A stretch of DNA of 64,000 nucleotides from Lutacidiplasma sp049802875 (GCA_049802875.1 JBARNH010000024.1:1-64000), one strand, 5' to 3'. Positions 32,158 through 41,716 are shown, counted from the first letter of the stretch. Notes: generated by a model not told the origin, from the letters alone. Program-made: numbers and translations.

Positions 32158-33018
32158 ATGGACGCGAGCGTACTGGTGCTTGCGTACACCGAGGACCCCG
32201 TCGCGGCCCGCGTCGTCGAACGTTGGGGGACCCCAGAAGCTACTGGGTGGGTGGTTGATGGCTCCCCGATCCGTCGGCTCGGTCCGAACGCCTTGCTCCT
32301 TCGACGACCGGGACTCCACATCCATGACGAACACACCGATCGTCGCTTGCCCAGTGAGTTGCAAACCCGGCGCGTCACGCTCGTATTTCCGTCAATCCAT
32401 CGCAGCGAACAGAACGTGGAGTGTCTCACCGTCCATCCACTCGGGAATCCGGGTCCGTCCGCCGACGTCGGAGGTCGTCCGCGCACCTTGGTTCCGACCG
32501 ACCCGCGCCGGATGACTGCGACACTCCGCCGACTCGATGAGGAGGGTCGTCCGCTCGGACTCCGCGCGACGTTCGAAGCGACCCACCATGGACCGGAGGT
32601 CGCGCTGCCGGCATTCTTCGCGGAGATTGGGTACGGCGCCCGAACTGCGCCGACGGTCGCGGCCGTTCGGGCCCTTGCGAACGTGATCCCGGAGATCGAA
32701 CCGGACTCGAGGGACCGGATCGCGCTCGGGATCGGTGGGGGCCACTATGCTCCCCATTTCACCGAACTGTCCCGACGTCGCCGGTGGGCGATGGGGCACC
32801 TGTTGTCCCGGCACGCGCTGTCCACGCTCGATGCGCCGACCGCGCTCTCCGCGTGGAAAGACTCGGAGGGTGCGGAGGGGATTCTCTACTCGCGGGCTGA
32901 GGACGCGGCATTGCCGGCGCTCGCCGGCCTGGGACCGCGGCTGCGGGACGGCGAAGCCCCGCTCCGGGCGAACGGCACCCCGCCTACGGGCGCTTCTCCG
33001 CCGGCCGCTGGAACATGA
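32158..33018 (+). CDS. dtdA: D-aminoacyl-tRNA deacylase DtdA (archaeal type)
   Basis: Hydrolyses D-amino acids wrongly attached to tRNA; the archaeal/plant type is unrelated to bacterial Dtd. 286 residues. Signatures: HEH-like segment HIHDEHTDRRLP near residue 60, FPSIHRSEQN, EATHHGPEVALPAFFAEIG and GIGGGHYAPHFTE, which are the histidine-rich active-site stretches of the family. The ATG at 32158 follows GGAGGTG with normal spacing. Its last 35 bp overlap the convergent RHH gene. Confidence 0.94.
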   Translation: MDASVLVLAYTEDPVAARVVERWGTPEATGWVVDGSPIRRLGPNALLLRRPGLHIHDEHTDRRLPSELQTRRVTLVFPSIHRSEQNVECLTVHPLGNPGPSADVGGRPRTLVPTDPRRMTATLRRLDEEGRPLGLRATFEATHHGPEVALPAFFAEIGYGARTAPTVAAVRALANVIPEIEPDSRDRIALGIGGGHYAPHFTELSRRRRWAMGHLLSRHALSTLDAPTALSAWKDSEGAEGILYSRAEDAALPALAGLGPRLRDGEAPLRANGTPPTGASPPAAGT

Positions 33019-33241
33019 TCGCGCCCGACCGGTAGACGGCCTTTCCCAGCCGGACCTGTTGGGTCGACGCGACGCTCGGACTCCGCTCCGCCAACATCAG
33101 GCTCTCGACGATCTGTCGGAACAGCGCGCTCTGGTTGATCTCGGGATGGCGCTCGAGGAACTCCTCCTCATCGGGCGTGATGGTGATGTTCTTCCTCAGC
33201 ATCCCGGCGGGGGGCACTTCTCCCTTTTGCTGAAGCCGCAT
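32984..33241 (-). CDS. Ribbon-helix-helix DNA-binding protein
   Basis: 85 residues from the ATG at 33241, 25 nt from a TATA element, so leaderless. The RHH order is clear: LRKNITITPDEEEFLERH (strand and helix) then NQSALFRQIVESLM (second helix). The C-terminus is basic. It overlaps the 3' end of dtdA on the opposite strand by 35 bp. Targets unknown; lies next to the M16 peptidase pair, which is transcribed in the same direction. Confidence 0.8.
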   Translation of the reverse strand: MRLQQKGEVPPAGMLRKNITITPDEEEFLERHPEINQSALFRQIVESLMLAERSPSVASTQQVRLGKAVYRSGAIMFQRPAEKRP

Positions 33242-33261
33242 GATTCCCCGTAGAATCAGGA

Positions 33262-33270
33262 CGTATATGT
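33262..33270 (-). promoter_or_regulatory. TATA box of the second RHH gene
   Basis: Minus-strand ACATATACG, centred 25 nt before the ATG at 33241. Confidence 0.6.
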
Positions 33271-33346
33271 GCGTATTGGCGGAGGCGAATCACCTCGGAG
33301 CCCTGCGAGGGCGAAGCCTCGGAGGATGTACCGACGAGGAGGACGA

Positions 33347-34636
33347 CTAGTCCGGTCGGGCCGCCGTCATCGAGCCCGCGATTACCGTGACCGAACGATT
33401 CTCGTCGAACGCGGTCCCGGCAGCTTGTCGAACCTCTTCCGGGGACACCGCGCGAAGGAGCTCGGGCCACGTCAGCCAATAGTCAGACGGCAGCTCATGG
33501 TACGCCGCTTCGACCGCCAGCGCGTGCGCTTCCGAGGTGGATTCCAATTCGAGCGGGATCTCTCCGATCGCGCTCTCGCGGACGGAGTTGAGCTCCCGCA
33601 GCGGGATCCGGACCCGTCGGAGCCGCGCCACCTCTTCCTCCAGCATCGGGACGACCTTGCGCCATCGGTCGACGCCGGTGCCCGCCCGGGCGGTCCAGAT
33701 CCCGCCCATCCGCATCGAGTCGAGGTGGCTCGACGCGTGATACGCGAGGCCACTGCGTTCTCGGACCCGTTGGAAGAGGCGAGCGAGGAGCGGTCTCCCG
33801 CCCAGGACCTCGTTGGCCAGGTAGGCCGCAGCGTACTCGGGGGACCCCAGCGCGATGGAAGGCCCTCCCACGCGAACCTCAACCTGGGAACGCCCCGGCA
33901 GGCTGATCGACCGGTGCTGGGGCGACTCCCGACTCATGTTCGGGAGGCGGAGTCGAGGGCCCCGACGAATCGGGAACGAGCCGAACCGTTGTCGCACGGC
34001 CCGCTCCGCCGCGGACAATCCAGCGGGACCTGTCACTACGATCACCGCACCTCCGCTCGTGTAGTGCTCCCGGTGGAAGCGCTGAAGGCGGGGTCGGGTC
34101 AGGCGGGCGATCGATCGCCGGTCCCCGAGACCGGTGGAGCGGTATGGGTGGCCCTCAGGGAACACAGTTCGCAAGAGCTCCCGGTCCGCGCGGCTCCCCG
34201 GTTGGGTCATCTCCCGCAACTGCCGCTCGAGAGTCTGCCGTCGGACGCGGACGATGTCCTCCTCGTCGAACCGAGGCCGTCGGACCACATCGGCGAGGAT
34301 GTCGAGGAGCGCTTCCCAATCCTGCGCCGGTCCCCATATCGTGACGGTGGCCGCCTCGGGGTCCGCGTGGCGGGAGAGGGTGGCCCCCGCGAGGTCGAGC
34401 CACCGCGCCAGGGCGACGCGGTTGCGCCGACCCGCGGCGCTAATGCAGAGCTGATTGACGAGACGGGCAACGCCCTCCTCTCCCGGCGGATCGAAGCCCC
34501 AACCGGCGGGACCGACGTAACTCGCCGAGAAGCTCGCCGCCCCTGCGGGAGGCGGTTGGCGTACTAGGCGCAATCCGTCCACGCCCGCCCCATACTCCAG
34601 TCGGAGCGGGTCGCCGGCGCTAGTCGTCACTCGCAC
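33347..34636 (-). CDS. M16 family peptidase, non-catalytic partner subunit
   Basis: 429 residues from a GTG at 34636, overlapping the end of the catalytic M16 gene by 17 bp (GTG at 34630 is an alternative). The region that normally holds HxxEH is replaced (EEGVARLVNQL), while the C-terminal substrate-clamp motif of the non-catalytic partner, RERSGLAYHASSHLDS with the R/Y pair, is kept. Likely forms a heterodimer with the upstream gene product, as in bacterial and mitochondrial processing peptidases. No signal peptide, so cytosolic. Confidence 0.88.
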   Translation of the reverse strand: MRVTTSAGDPLRLEYGAGVDGLRLVRQPPPAGAASFSASYVGPAGWGFDPPGEEGVARLVNQLCISAAGRRNRVALARWLDLAGATLSRHADPEAATVTIWGPAQDWEALLDILADVVRRPRFDEEDIVRVRRQTLERQLREMTQPGSRADRELLRTVFPEGHPYRSTGLGDRRSIARLTRPRLQRFHREHYTSGGAVIVVTGPAGLSAAERAVRQRFGSFPIRRGPRLRLPNMSRESPQHRSISLPGRSQVEVRVGGPSIALGSPEYAAAYLANEVLGGRPLLARLFQRVRERSGLAYHASSHLDSMRMGGIWTARAGTGVDRWRKVVPMLEEEVARLRRVRIPLRELNSVRESAIGEIPLELESTSEAHALAVEAAYHELPSDYWLTWPELLRAVSPEEVRQAAGTAFDENRSVTVIAGSMTAARPD

Positions 34637-35939
34637 CCCCCGTGGGAGTGTATCGGACGACGACCCGGGACTCGGGACGGAACAGCTCCCGTGAGCGATC
34701 CCGAACCTGCGTCGCGGTCACGCGGAGGAGGGAATCGAATAGCTGATCCTCATACTCGGGGGAGCCGAGGACCGAGAAGTAGCCGAGCCGGAATCCGATG
34801 CTCGAGGCTCCTTCGTACGCCATCTTCGCCCCGCGGCGAATCCTCGCCCGAAGGTCGCTGAGCTCGGTGGACGTCGGGCCGTGCTTCTGGAGTCGCTGGA
34901 TGACCGAATCGACGGCCGTCTCCAATCGGTCGAGCGTCACTCCCTTGGCCGCTTGGGCCTGGATCGAGAACAGGCTCGGGTACTCCCGGGGTCGCCACTC
35001 GCTGGTCGCGCGGACCGCGAGTCCCGGGTCCACCAGCGCGCGATACAGCCGAGCCGACGGATGTTCGGCGGCTCGCCCCCAGCCTGATCCGGCGGTGAAG
35101 GGCCGGCTCTCCCCGCCGAGGATCGAATCGACGACCATCGTCGCGGGAGTCTCGGGGTCGCGCAGCGCCGGGGAACGCCACCCGACCTGAAGATACGGGG
35201 TCGTCCCCGGTCCCGAAAGCTCCGTGCGCCGCTCCCCTCGCGCCGGCAGCTCCACGTCCCCGACGGTCACGTCGTGACCGCTCGCCGGTAGCCCGGAGAA
35301 TCGTCGTCGGACATCGCGAGCGACGGCCGCGCGATCGAACCCGCCAGCGACGACGAGGACCGCGTTGCGCGTCCCGTAGTACTGATGGTAGTAGTCCCGA
35401 AGCTCTCCGGGCGTCAATCGCTCGATGTCCGTGCGACGACCCAGCACCTCCCAACGGTACGGGTGGATACGGAACCCGAGCTGGTAGAGCTCCTCTTCCA
35501 CGCGGAACTCAGGCCAGTTCTCGTTCCCTTCTCGCTCCGAGTGGATGACCGTTCGTTCGCGCTCGACCTCGACGTCGGAGATCAGGGCCCGCGTCATTCG
35601 GTCCGACTCGATATCGAGCGGAATACCGAGATGCTCTCGCGGCACGGTGGAGAAGTACGCGGTGAAATCCGTGTCCGTGAACGCGTTCAGTGACCCACCG
35701 ACGCTGACGACCGCCCGGTCGATCTCGCCCTTGCCGTACTTCGGCGAACCCTGGAAGAGCATGTGCTCGACCCAATGCGACGCGCCGGTGATCCCCGGAT
35801 GTTCGTTCTTCGACCCGACGCGATACCAGACCCAGACGCTCGCAGTCGGGCTCGCCGAGTTCGGGGCGAGCACGACGCGAAGCCCATTCCCGAGCCGGAA
35901 CTGGTCAATCGGAGGTCGGGCGACTCGCGAACGAACCAT
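34620..35939 (-). CDS. M16 family zinc peptidase, catalytic subunit
   Basis: Cytosolic zinc endopeptidase. 439 residues; the ATG at 35939 is 27 nt from a TATA element. The inverted zinc motif HWVEHML (HxxEH) is followed about 75 residues later by the third-ligand region (ERTVIHSEREGNEN, the family ExxxxxxE pattern). Two M16 domains, the second without zinc ligands. Coupled with the partner subunit by a 17-bp overlap. Such heterodimeric pairs are mainly bacterial, so acquisition from bacteria is possible; base composition gives no hint. Confidence 0.92.
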   Translation of the reverse strand: MVRSRVARPPIDQFRLGNGLRVVLAPNSASPTASVWVWYRVGSKNEHPGITGASHWVEHMLFQGSPKYGKGEIDRAVVSVGGSLNAFTDTDFTAYFSTVPREHLGIPLDIESDRMTRALISDVEVERERTVIHSEREGNENWPEFRVEEELYQLGFRIHPYRWEVLGRRTDIERLTPGELRDYYHQYYGTRNAVLVVAGGFDRAAVARDVRRRFSGLPASGHDVTVGDVELPARGERRTELSGPGTTPYLQVGWRSPALRDPETPATMVVDSILGGESRPFTAGSGWGRAAEHPSARLYRALVDPGLAVRATSEWRPREYPSLFSIQAQAAKGVTLDRLETAVDSVIQRLQKHGPTSTELSDLRARIRRGAKMAYEGASSIGFRLGYFSVLGSPEYEDQLFDSLLRVTATQVRDRSRELFRPESRVVVRYTPTGGASDD

Positions 35940-35960
35940 TCATTGTCCTCGACGCGCCAC

Positions 35961-35970
35961 GGCATATAAC
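35961..35970 (-). promoter_or_regulatory. TATA box of the M16 peptidase pair
   Basis: Minus-strand GTTATATGCC, centred about 27 nt before the ATG at 35939. Confidence 0.6.
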
Positions 35971-36037
35971 GCGCCCCGAACCCCGGCGTAACCAGCGGGG
36001 TGCCACGCCGGGGAGTTCCTCGCCGGACCGCCACAAC

Positions 36038-36045
36038 GATTATGC
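36038..36045 (+). promoter_or_regulatory. Candidate TATA element of the lipid/PyrE/EndA operon
   Basis: GATTATGC, centred 27-28 nt before the GTG at 36069. It contains an ATG (36042) in frame with the first gene. Confidence 0.5.
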
Positions 36046-36068
36046 GAGCGGCTCGGCCATCCCCGGCC

Positions 36069-36917
36069 GTGCATCCGGCACTCCGGCTGGTGCGCGCCGG
36101 TAACCTCGGCGTCTCCTTCGTGGGCACGATCGTCGGTGGACTGGTGGCGCACGGAGCGGGCCTCGCAGGGTCCGATGTGTTCTGGGCGCTCCTCCTGCTG
36201 GCCGCCGCCTCGACTGCATTGGTGACCGCGGGGGGCAACGTCCTCAACGACCTGGAAGACATCGAGGGGGACCGGGTCAATCATCCCGAACGCCCGCTGG
36301 TGACCGGAGCGATCACCGTGCAGGGGGCACGCATCCTCGCGATCGCGCTCTTCGTCGGCGGCATCGAGGCGGCGCTCCCCGTCATCTTCCTCTATCCGCT
36401 CGTCGGCGTGATCCTTGCGATCGCCCTCTCGGCGATGCTCGGCTACGAGTTCCGTCTGAAGGCGGCGGGGCTGGCGGGGAACGCCGTGGTGGCCGCGCTG
36501 ACCGCACTGGTCTTCCTCTACGGCGGCGCGGCCGCGGGCAACGCCCTCCTCCTCGCTCCGTTCGCCGCGATGGCGCTCCTGGCGACCCTGAGCCGCGAGG
36601 TCATCAAGGATATGGAGGATGTCGCCGGGGACGTCTCTCGTCAGACCCTCCCGAAGACCCGCGGGCTCCCGTTCTCGGGGAGTGTCGCCCGAGCCGCGGT
36701 GGGGGCCGCAATCGTCCTCAGCTTCGTCCCGCTGCTCTGGTTTGTCCACGCCTCGTCCGTGGCGGGAATTATCTATGTCGCGCTGGTCCTTGTCGCGGAT
36801 GCGGTGTTCGTGGTGTCGGTCGTCTATCTACCGCAACGACTCCACTGGGAGCAATCGATGAGCAAGCTCGCTATGGCGGTCGCCCTCGTGGCCTTCGTGG
36901 CGGTGGCGTTCCGTTGA
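36069..36917 (+). CDS. Digeranylgeranylglyceryl phosphate synthase (UbiA family)
   Basis: Adds the second geranylgeranyl chain in archaeal membrane lipid synthesis; integral membrane prenyltransferase. 282 residues from the GTG at 36069, chosen by TATA spacing (ATG 36042 is the alternative). The first Asp-rich motif NDLEDIEGDRVNHPERPL and the second, KDMEDVAGD, bind the Mg-diphosphate. About eight transmembrane helices. Its stop overlaps the start of GGGP synthase, the enzyme of the preceding step. Confidence 0.93.
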   Translation: MHPALRLVRAGNLGVSFVGTIVGGLVAHGAGLAGSDVFWALLLLAAASTALVTAGGNVLNDLEDIEGDRVNHPERPLVTGAITVQGARILAIALFVGGIEAALPVIFLYPLVGVILAIALSAMLGYEFRLKAAGLAGNAVVAALTALVFLYGGAAAGNALLLAPFAAMALLATLSREVIKDMEDVAGDVSRQTLPKTRGLPFSGSVARAAVGAAIVLSFVPLLWFVHASSVAGIIYVALVLVADAVFVVSVVYLPQRLHWEQSMSKLAMAVALVAFVAVAFR

Positions 36918-37681
36918 CGGTGTCCCGCCGACGCGGTCGCGTGGAGGAGTACCTCTACGAGCGTCTGGAGCAGGGGCCGGTTCACTTCACCCTGATCGAT
37001 CCGGACAAATCCCCGGGCCGGACCGCGGCGAAGATCGCTCGGGGGGCCGTCGACCTGGGAAGCGATGTGATCCTTCTCGGAGGGTCGACCGGGATCTCCC
37101 GGGAGGTGATGGGGGCGGCGGCGACGGCGGTCAAGGCCGAGGTCAAGGTACCGGTGGTCATCTTTCCGGAGGGACCGGGATCGCTCACCTCCGACGCCGA
37201 TGCCGTCCTTTTCATGAGCCTCCTCAACTCGCGCAACCTCGACCTGGTCATCCGAACCCACGCGGTCGCCGCCCCGGTGGTTCGGAAGATGGGCCTGGAA
37301 CCGATCCCGCTCGGCTACCTCGTGATCGCCCCCGGGATGCGGGTTGGCGAAATCGGCCAGGTGGATACCGTCGCGCGGACGGATGTGGACGGGGCCGCTG
37401 GCTACGCGCTGGCGGCCGAACTGCTCGGGATGCGATTCGTCTACCTGGAGGCGGGGTCCGGGGCCCCCGCGCCGGTTCCGCCGCCGATGGTACGCGGCGT
37501 GCGTTCCGTACTCTCAGTGCCGCTGGTCGTCGGCGGAGGGATCCGAACGGGGGACGACGCGCGCGCGTTGCTCGACGCGGGAGCGCAGCTGCTCGTTACC
37601 GGTACGATCACCGAGGAGGAAGGCCTCGGCGACGGGTTCCGCGGGATCCTCGAGGAGGTGCGTCGCGACCGTGGCCGCTGA
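36914..37681 (+). CDS. Geranylgeranylglyceryl phosphate synthase
   Basis: Joins the first geranylgeranyl chain to sn-glycerol-1-phosphate, the step that sets archaeal lipid stereochemistry. 255 residues, TIM barrel. Motifs HFTLIDPDK near the N-terminus, IFPEGPGSL, YLEAGSGA (substrate site) and VVGGGIRTGDDA (phosphate site). Starts at a TTG overlapping the upstream stop (TTGA) or at a GTG six nt later. Cytosolic, probably membrane-associated. Confidence 0.94.
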   Translation: MTVSRRRGRVEEYLYERLEQGPVHFTLIDPDKSPGRTAAKIARGAVDLGSDVILLGGSTGISREVMGAAATAVKAEVKVPVVIFPEGPGSLTSDADAVLFMSLLNSRNLDLVIRTHAVAAPVVRKMGLEPIPLGYLVIAPGMRVGEIGQVDTVARTDVDGAAGYALAAELLGMRFVYLEAGSGAPAPVPPPMVRGVRSVLSVPLVVGGGIRTGDDARALLDAGAQLLVTGTITEEEGLGDGFRGILEEVRRDRGR

Positions 37682-37682
37682 G

Positions 37683-39485
37683 ATGTCGCGCGCCGAGAAG
37701 CCGGAACTCGGAGGAGCTCATCGGGGCACGCTGCTGTTCCGAGCGCCGACCCCGCCCCTCGCGTTCGCGGTGATCGTGGCCGTTAGCGCCGCGCTCGCGA
37801 CTGTCCTTTGGTGGCCCAACCTCCTTCTCCTCGAGGAGGGATTCTTCCTGGTCTTCACCGTCCCGGCAGTCATCGCGGCTCTCGCGACCACGCCGTTCGC
37901 CGCGGCCCTCGGAGGGCGTCTCGAGCTCCGCCGAGGGATCTTCCTCTCCATGGTGGTGCTGGTCGTCCAGCTTCCGATCGCCGTGGTCTGGCGGGGCGCG
38001 TTGGCGATGTGGCCGGCGTCCACGCCGAGCGTCGTATTCCTGGGGGTGTTTCTCGCGGGGCCCGCGGTCTGGTTCCGCCAGATGAGCCTCTTCGGACTCT
38101 CCCGACCCAACCACGGGCGCTCCTTGCCCCCGTCGCTCCTGCAGCCCGTGCTCTCGCTGCTCGGATTGTTCCTCCTGACGCCGCCGACCTTGCGGGTTGT
38201 CGTCGCCGCCGCGCTGTTCCTGCTGATCGGATTCGCGTGTGCGGTCGCGCTCCTACGGGCGGCCGACCGGCCCCTGCGGCGCGAGTTCCAGAGCTCGGGG
38301 ATCTCCCTGATACGACCCCTGCTCGACCACGTGGGACTCCGCGACCCCGCCGCGACCCGCGCCCTCGAGGCGTTCTTCGAGAAGTTCTCCTTCCCGGCCG
38401 ACCTTCGGGTCAGTCTCCTCTCGTTCGCACGGGGCGGGAAGCTCGTCGCGACCGTCGCACTCCCGACCGTGCATCCGGGACCGTTCGCCGCGCTCGGAGC
38501 GAGCGACCTGCCTCGAAAACTGGCGGATCAACTGGGCACGGACGCCGGGATCGTGCTCGTGCCGCACACCCCGTCGGACCACGACCTCGACCTCCCAGGG
38601 GAAGCGGAGGTCGACCGCATCGGAGCGGCGTGCCGAGAAGTGCTGCACTCCTTCGGCGCACCCCTCACGCACCGAGCCGGTCCGCTGGTCTCGCCGTACC
38701 CCGGAAGCCTCGCCCGAGCCCAGGTGATGGGCGACGTCGCGCTCGTACTCGTGACCCAGGCCCCGGAGCCCACCGACGACATCGCGTTCAGCGTCGCGGA
38801 CCGGATCGACCGGGAGCTGGGACGTAGCGGGGGGCTGCGCCTCGCGCTGATCGATGCCCACAACTCCTACGTCGAGGGGAAGGGAGACATCACCTACGGG
38901 ACGCCGACCGCGGAGAAGTTGGTGCTCGACACCACGGCCGCCGTGGCGGCCGCCACTGCCGCGACGGTCGCGGGGGGGATCGAGGTGGGGACTGCGCTTC
39001 GAGGCGACTACAGCATCGGCGCGGACGGGATCGGGCCGCAGGGCATGCGGGCCCTCGTGATCCGCGCCGCCGGGAGAACCTCGGGATACGTACTGATCGA
39101 CGGGAACAATCTCGTCGTGGGATACCGCGATCCGATCGTTCGGGCCCTCGAGCGCGTGGTCGACGTCGCGGAGGTCCTCACGACCGACAACCACGTCGTG
39201 CACGAGGTCGACGGGGGGATCAATCCTGTCGGGGAACGTCACACCCTCGACGCGCTCACCCGGGACGCGACCGACGTCCTGGAGCGTGCCAAGGCCGACC
39301 TCGCGCCCGCCGAGGCGTACTTCGGTTCGAAGCCGGTTCCTGCCGTCCGAGTACTCGGGCCCGGGTTCACCGCACGCCTTTTGACCTCGCTCGGCGACAC
39401 CCTCTCCATGTTCACGAACATGGTTGTCGCCACGTTCCTCCTCCTCCTCACGAGCTCGCTCGTCGTAACGTTCGCCCTCAAGTAG
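37683..39485 (+). CDS. DUF2070 archaeal membrane protein
   Basis: 600 residues from the ATG at 37683, one base after the GGGP synthase stop; an in-frame GTG at 37671 overlaps it. The first 190 residues hold six or seven transmembrane helices, then a large soluble domain with conserved-looking polar motifs (HPGPFAALGASDLP, LIDAHNSYVEG, TTDNHVVHEVDGG), and one C-terminal helix (FTNMVVATFLLLLTSSLVV). DUF2070 is restricted to archaea and of unknown function. The Asp/His motifs suggest metal-dependent catalysis at the membrane, which is inference. Its place between lipid genes suggests an envelope role. Confidence 0.88.
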   Translation: MSRAEKPELGGAHRGTLLFRAPTPPLAFAVIVAVSAALATVLWWPNLLLLEEGFFLVFTVPAVIAALATTPFAAALGGRLELRRGIFLSMVVLVVQLPIAVVWRGALAMWPASTPSVVFLGVFLAGPAVWFRQMSLFGLSRPNHGRSLPPSLLQPVLSLLGLFLLTPPTLRVVVAAALFLLIGFACAVALLRAADRPLRREFQSSGISLIRPLLDHVGLRDPAATRALEAFFEKFSFPADLRVSLLSFARGGKLVATVALPTVHPGPFAALGASDLPRKLADQLGTDAGIVLVPHTPSDHDLDLPGEAEVDRIGAACREVLHSFGAPLTHRAGPLVSPYPGSLARAQVMGDVALVLVTQAPEPTDDIAFSVADRIDRELGRSGGLRLALIDAHNSYVEGKGDITYGTPTAEKLVLDTTAAVAAATAATVAGGIEVGTALRGDYSIGADGIGPQGMRALVIRAAGRTSGYVLIDGNNLVVGYRDPIVRALERVVDVAEVLTTDNHVVHEVDGGINPVGERHTLDALTRDATDVLERAKADLAPAEAYFGSKPVPAVRVLGPGFTARLLTSLGDTLSMFTNMVVATFLLLLTSSLVVTFALK

Positions 39486-39498
39486 GCGCGGAGCTCCC

Positions 39499-41127
39499 GT
39501 GGTCTCCTCCGAACCGAACCTCCGTGACGCGGCCGCGGCGCTGGGCGATGAGGAGTCCCTTCGGCTGCTCACGCAGCTCGTCGCGATCGCGCCGACGAAT
39601 CTCGAGGACCCCGGGCATCGTCGCTGGGAGAAGCCGAACTACCTTCGGACCGCGGATGCGATCGTTCGGGCGGCGCGAACCGCGGGCCTCGCGACCCGGG
39701 TCTACGACCCCGTGATCGCGGGCGACGTGCGGGCGGACTGGCACGGGGCGAACCGGCCTAACGTCATCGTCGACCTCGACGTCGGGGCCCCGGAGACCGT
39801 GCTGATCCTCGCCCATTACGACGTGGTACCGGTCCCGGCCGAACAGCTCCCTCGGTGGAGGAGCCCGCCGCATACCCTCACGCTCCGCGCGGACGGCCGA
39901 CTGTACGGCCGGGGGGCTGCCGACGACCTCGGCAGTGGAGTCGTCGCATCGCTCCTGGCGATGCGCCGGCTCGCGAACGGATCGACGCCGTCGCCCCGGA
40001 ACGTCCGCCTGATCGCGTGCTGCGACGAGGAGACGGGCGGAGAGGGTGGGGTCGAAGCGGTGAAAGCCCACGACGGGCCGCGCGCCCCCGACGACCCCGA
40101 GCGGATCCTCCGCGGCGATGTCGCACTGATCCCCGACGGAAGCCCCGAAACGACCGCTGCCTCGAGCGGGGTCGCGTTCTTGGACGCATCATTCTCGGCG
40201 CCGGTCTCCTTGCTCGACGCCCTCGCCTACGGCACCGCGCTCGTGGGCCTCCACGAGGTCGCGCGGTCGTGGAAATCGGAATACCGCTCACCGGACTGGC
40301 CCGACCGACACGCCCCCGAGCCCGTCCTCACCGGTCGCGCGACGGTCACGCGCTTCGACCTGAGCGGGACCTCGCCGGACCCTTCCCGTCTCCGATTGCT
40401 CGCGGCCCACTCCGAGAACGATGCCGCGAACCAGATTGCCCAAGCCCTCACCCTCGTCGTGGGCGGTCCCCGGGCCGAGCGGGAGGCGCTGCGCTCGCGA
40501 CTCTCGCCGCTGGTCCCGGCGCCGTTTCGGCTCGACGACGGCGGCCCCACGGCCCTCACGGTTCCTCCCGACGGAACGGCTCTCCAGTTGGTCGGCGAAT
40601 CCGCCCACGGGGGATACCCCCATCGGGGCCACAATCCGGTACCGTTGACCTTCCAGATCCTCCGGGCCGCGATTGACCGGGGATGGCTCGACGGGCGCGC
40701 GACCGGGACCCCGACGTTCGCGATCGACCTGCGATTGATCCCCGAGATGGAACTCGACGTGGGACTCACGGCCGCGCTGTCGTACGTGCGGAACTGGAGC
40801 GCGACGCATTCGCCGTCCGCCCGAATCGATGCGCCGCCGGCGAGATGCCGGCCCGGTTACGCTCTCCCGGTCGATCACCCGGCCGCGCTCAAGATGGAGC
40901 GGATCGTGCGGACGACCTTTGGCGTCGAGGGGATCCGAGGCGAGTACGGCGGAACGGACGCGAGCTCGCTCCGAGAGCTCCGCACCCCCGCGAACGCTCC
41001 GCTGCCGGCTCTCGTCTTCGGTTGCATGGACCCCGAGACCCGCATGCACGAGGCCGAGGAGAGCGCGGACCCCCGAAAGATCGCGGCCGTCGCAGAGACG
41101 ATCGAGCGGTTCGTGCGGGAGCCCTGA
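39499..41127 (+). CDS. M20 family metallohydrolase
   Basis: 542 residues from a GTG at 39499, 13 bp after DUF2070. Dinuclear-zinc motifs: LILAHYDVVPV, GRGAADDLGSGV, CCDEETGGEGG (catalytic Glu followed by ligand) and a C-terminal MHEAEES histidine. Longer than the usual 400 because of an insertion around residues 220-330. M20 enzymes are aminoacylases, dipeptidases and deacetylases; the substrate cannot be told from sequence. Fourth gene of the lipid operon. Confidence 0.88.
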   Translation: MVSSEPNLRDAAAALGDEESLRLLTQLVAIAPTNLEDPGHRRWEKPNYLRTADAIVRAARTAGLATRVYDPVIAGDVRADWHGANRPNVIVDLDVGAPETVLILAHYDVVPVPAEQLPRWRSPPHTLTLRADGRLYGRGAADDLGSGVVASLLAMRRLANGSTPSPRNVRLIACCDEETGGEGGVEAVKAHDGPRAPDDPERILRGDVALIPDGSPETTAASSGVAFLDASFSAPVSLLDALAYGTALVGLHEVARSWKSEYRSPDWPDRHAPEPVLTGRATVTRFDLSGTSPDPSRLRLLAAHSENDAANQIAQALTLVVGGPRAEREALRSRLSPLVPAPFRLDDGGPTALTVPPDGTALQLVGESAHGGYPHRGHNPVPLTFQILRAAIDRGWLDGRATGTPTFAIDLRLIPEMELDVGLTAALSYVRNWSATHSPSARIDAPPARCRPGYALPVDHPAALKMERIVRTTFGVEGIRGEYGGTDASSLRELRTPANAPLPALVFGCMDPETRMHEAEESADPRKIAAVAETIERFVREP

Positions 41128-41137
41128 CGAGGGTCGC

Positions 41138-41716
41138 GTGCTGAACCCGCTCGAGTCGGCCGCGGTCGGCGTGCTCTGGCTCGTCCTTCCGGCCTACGTC
41201 GCGAACGCCATCGCAACGATCCCCCGCGGCCGCGGACCGTTCATGGACTTCGGCCAAATCTGGCGGGGTGACGGGCGTCGGATTCTTGGCCCGTCGAAGA
41301 CCTGGTCGGGGTTTCTCTTCGGGGGGTTCGTCGCGATGCCCGTCGGCCTCCTCGAAGCGTGGCTGATCCTGATGGCCCCCCCGAATCTTCAGATCGTCCC
41401 CCAGCTGGGACCGACCGTCCTCGCGGCCGTTCCGGTCGTCGCGCTGCTCACCTTCGGGGCGATGACCGGCGATGCTGTTGGTTCGTTCGTGAAGCGCCGC
41501 CTCGGACGGCAGAGCGGAGCCCGAACCCTCCTGCTCGACCAGCTCCCGTTCGTCCTCGTGCCGATCGCCCTCGGGCTGGCGCTCTACCCGACCCTCTTCC
41601 TGGGAGTCTTCGCGAGCTGGGAAGCGGTCTTATGGCTCCTCGTCTACACGCTGGGGCTGCACGCGGCCTTCAACTGGGTCGGGTACAAGGCCGGCTTGAA
41701 GAAGGTGCCCTGGTGA
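41138..41716 (+). CDS. carS: CDP-archaeol synthase CarS (DUF46)
   Basis: Transfers CMP from CTP to digeranylgeranylglyceryl phosphate, activating lipid for head-group addition. 192 residues from the GTG at 41138. Family features: LVLPAYVANAIATIPRGRGP, a DFGQIWRGDGRRILGPSKTW loop, GDAVGSFVKRRLGRQ, and five transmembrane helices. Follows the M20 gene by 10 bp and overlaps pyrE (GTGA). With the two genes at the head of this operon it completes the core of archaeal lipid synthesis. Confidence 0.93.
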   Translation: MLNPLESAAVGVLWLVLPAYVANAIATIPRGRGPFMDFGQIWRGDGRRILGPSKTWSGFLFGGFVAMPVGLLEAWLILMAPPNLQIVPQLGPTVLAAVPVVALLTFGAMTGDAVGSFVKRRLGRQSGARTLLLDQLPFVLVPIALGLALYPTLFLGVFASWEAVLWLLVYTLGLHAAFNWVGYKAGLKKVPW

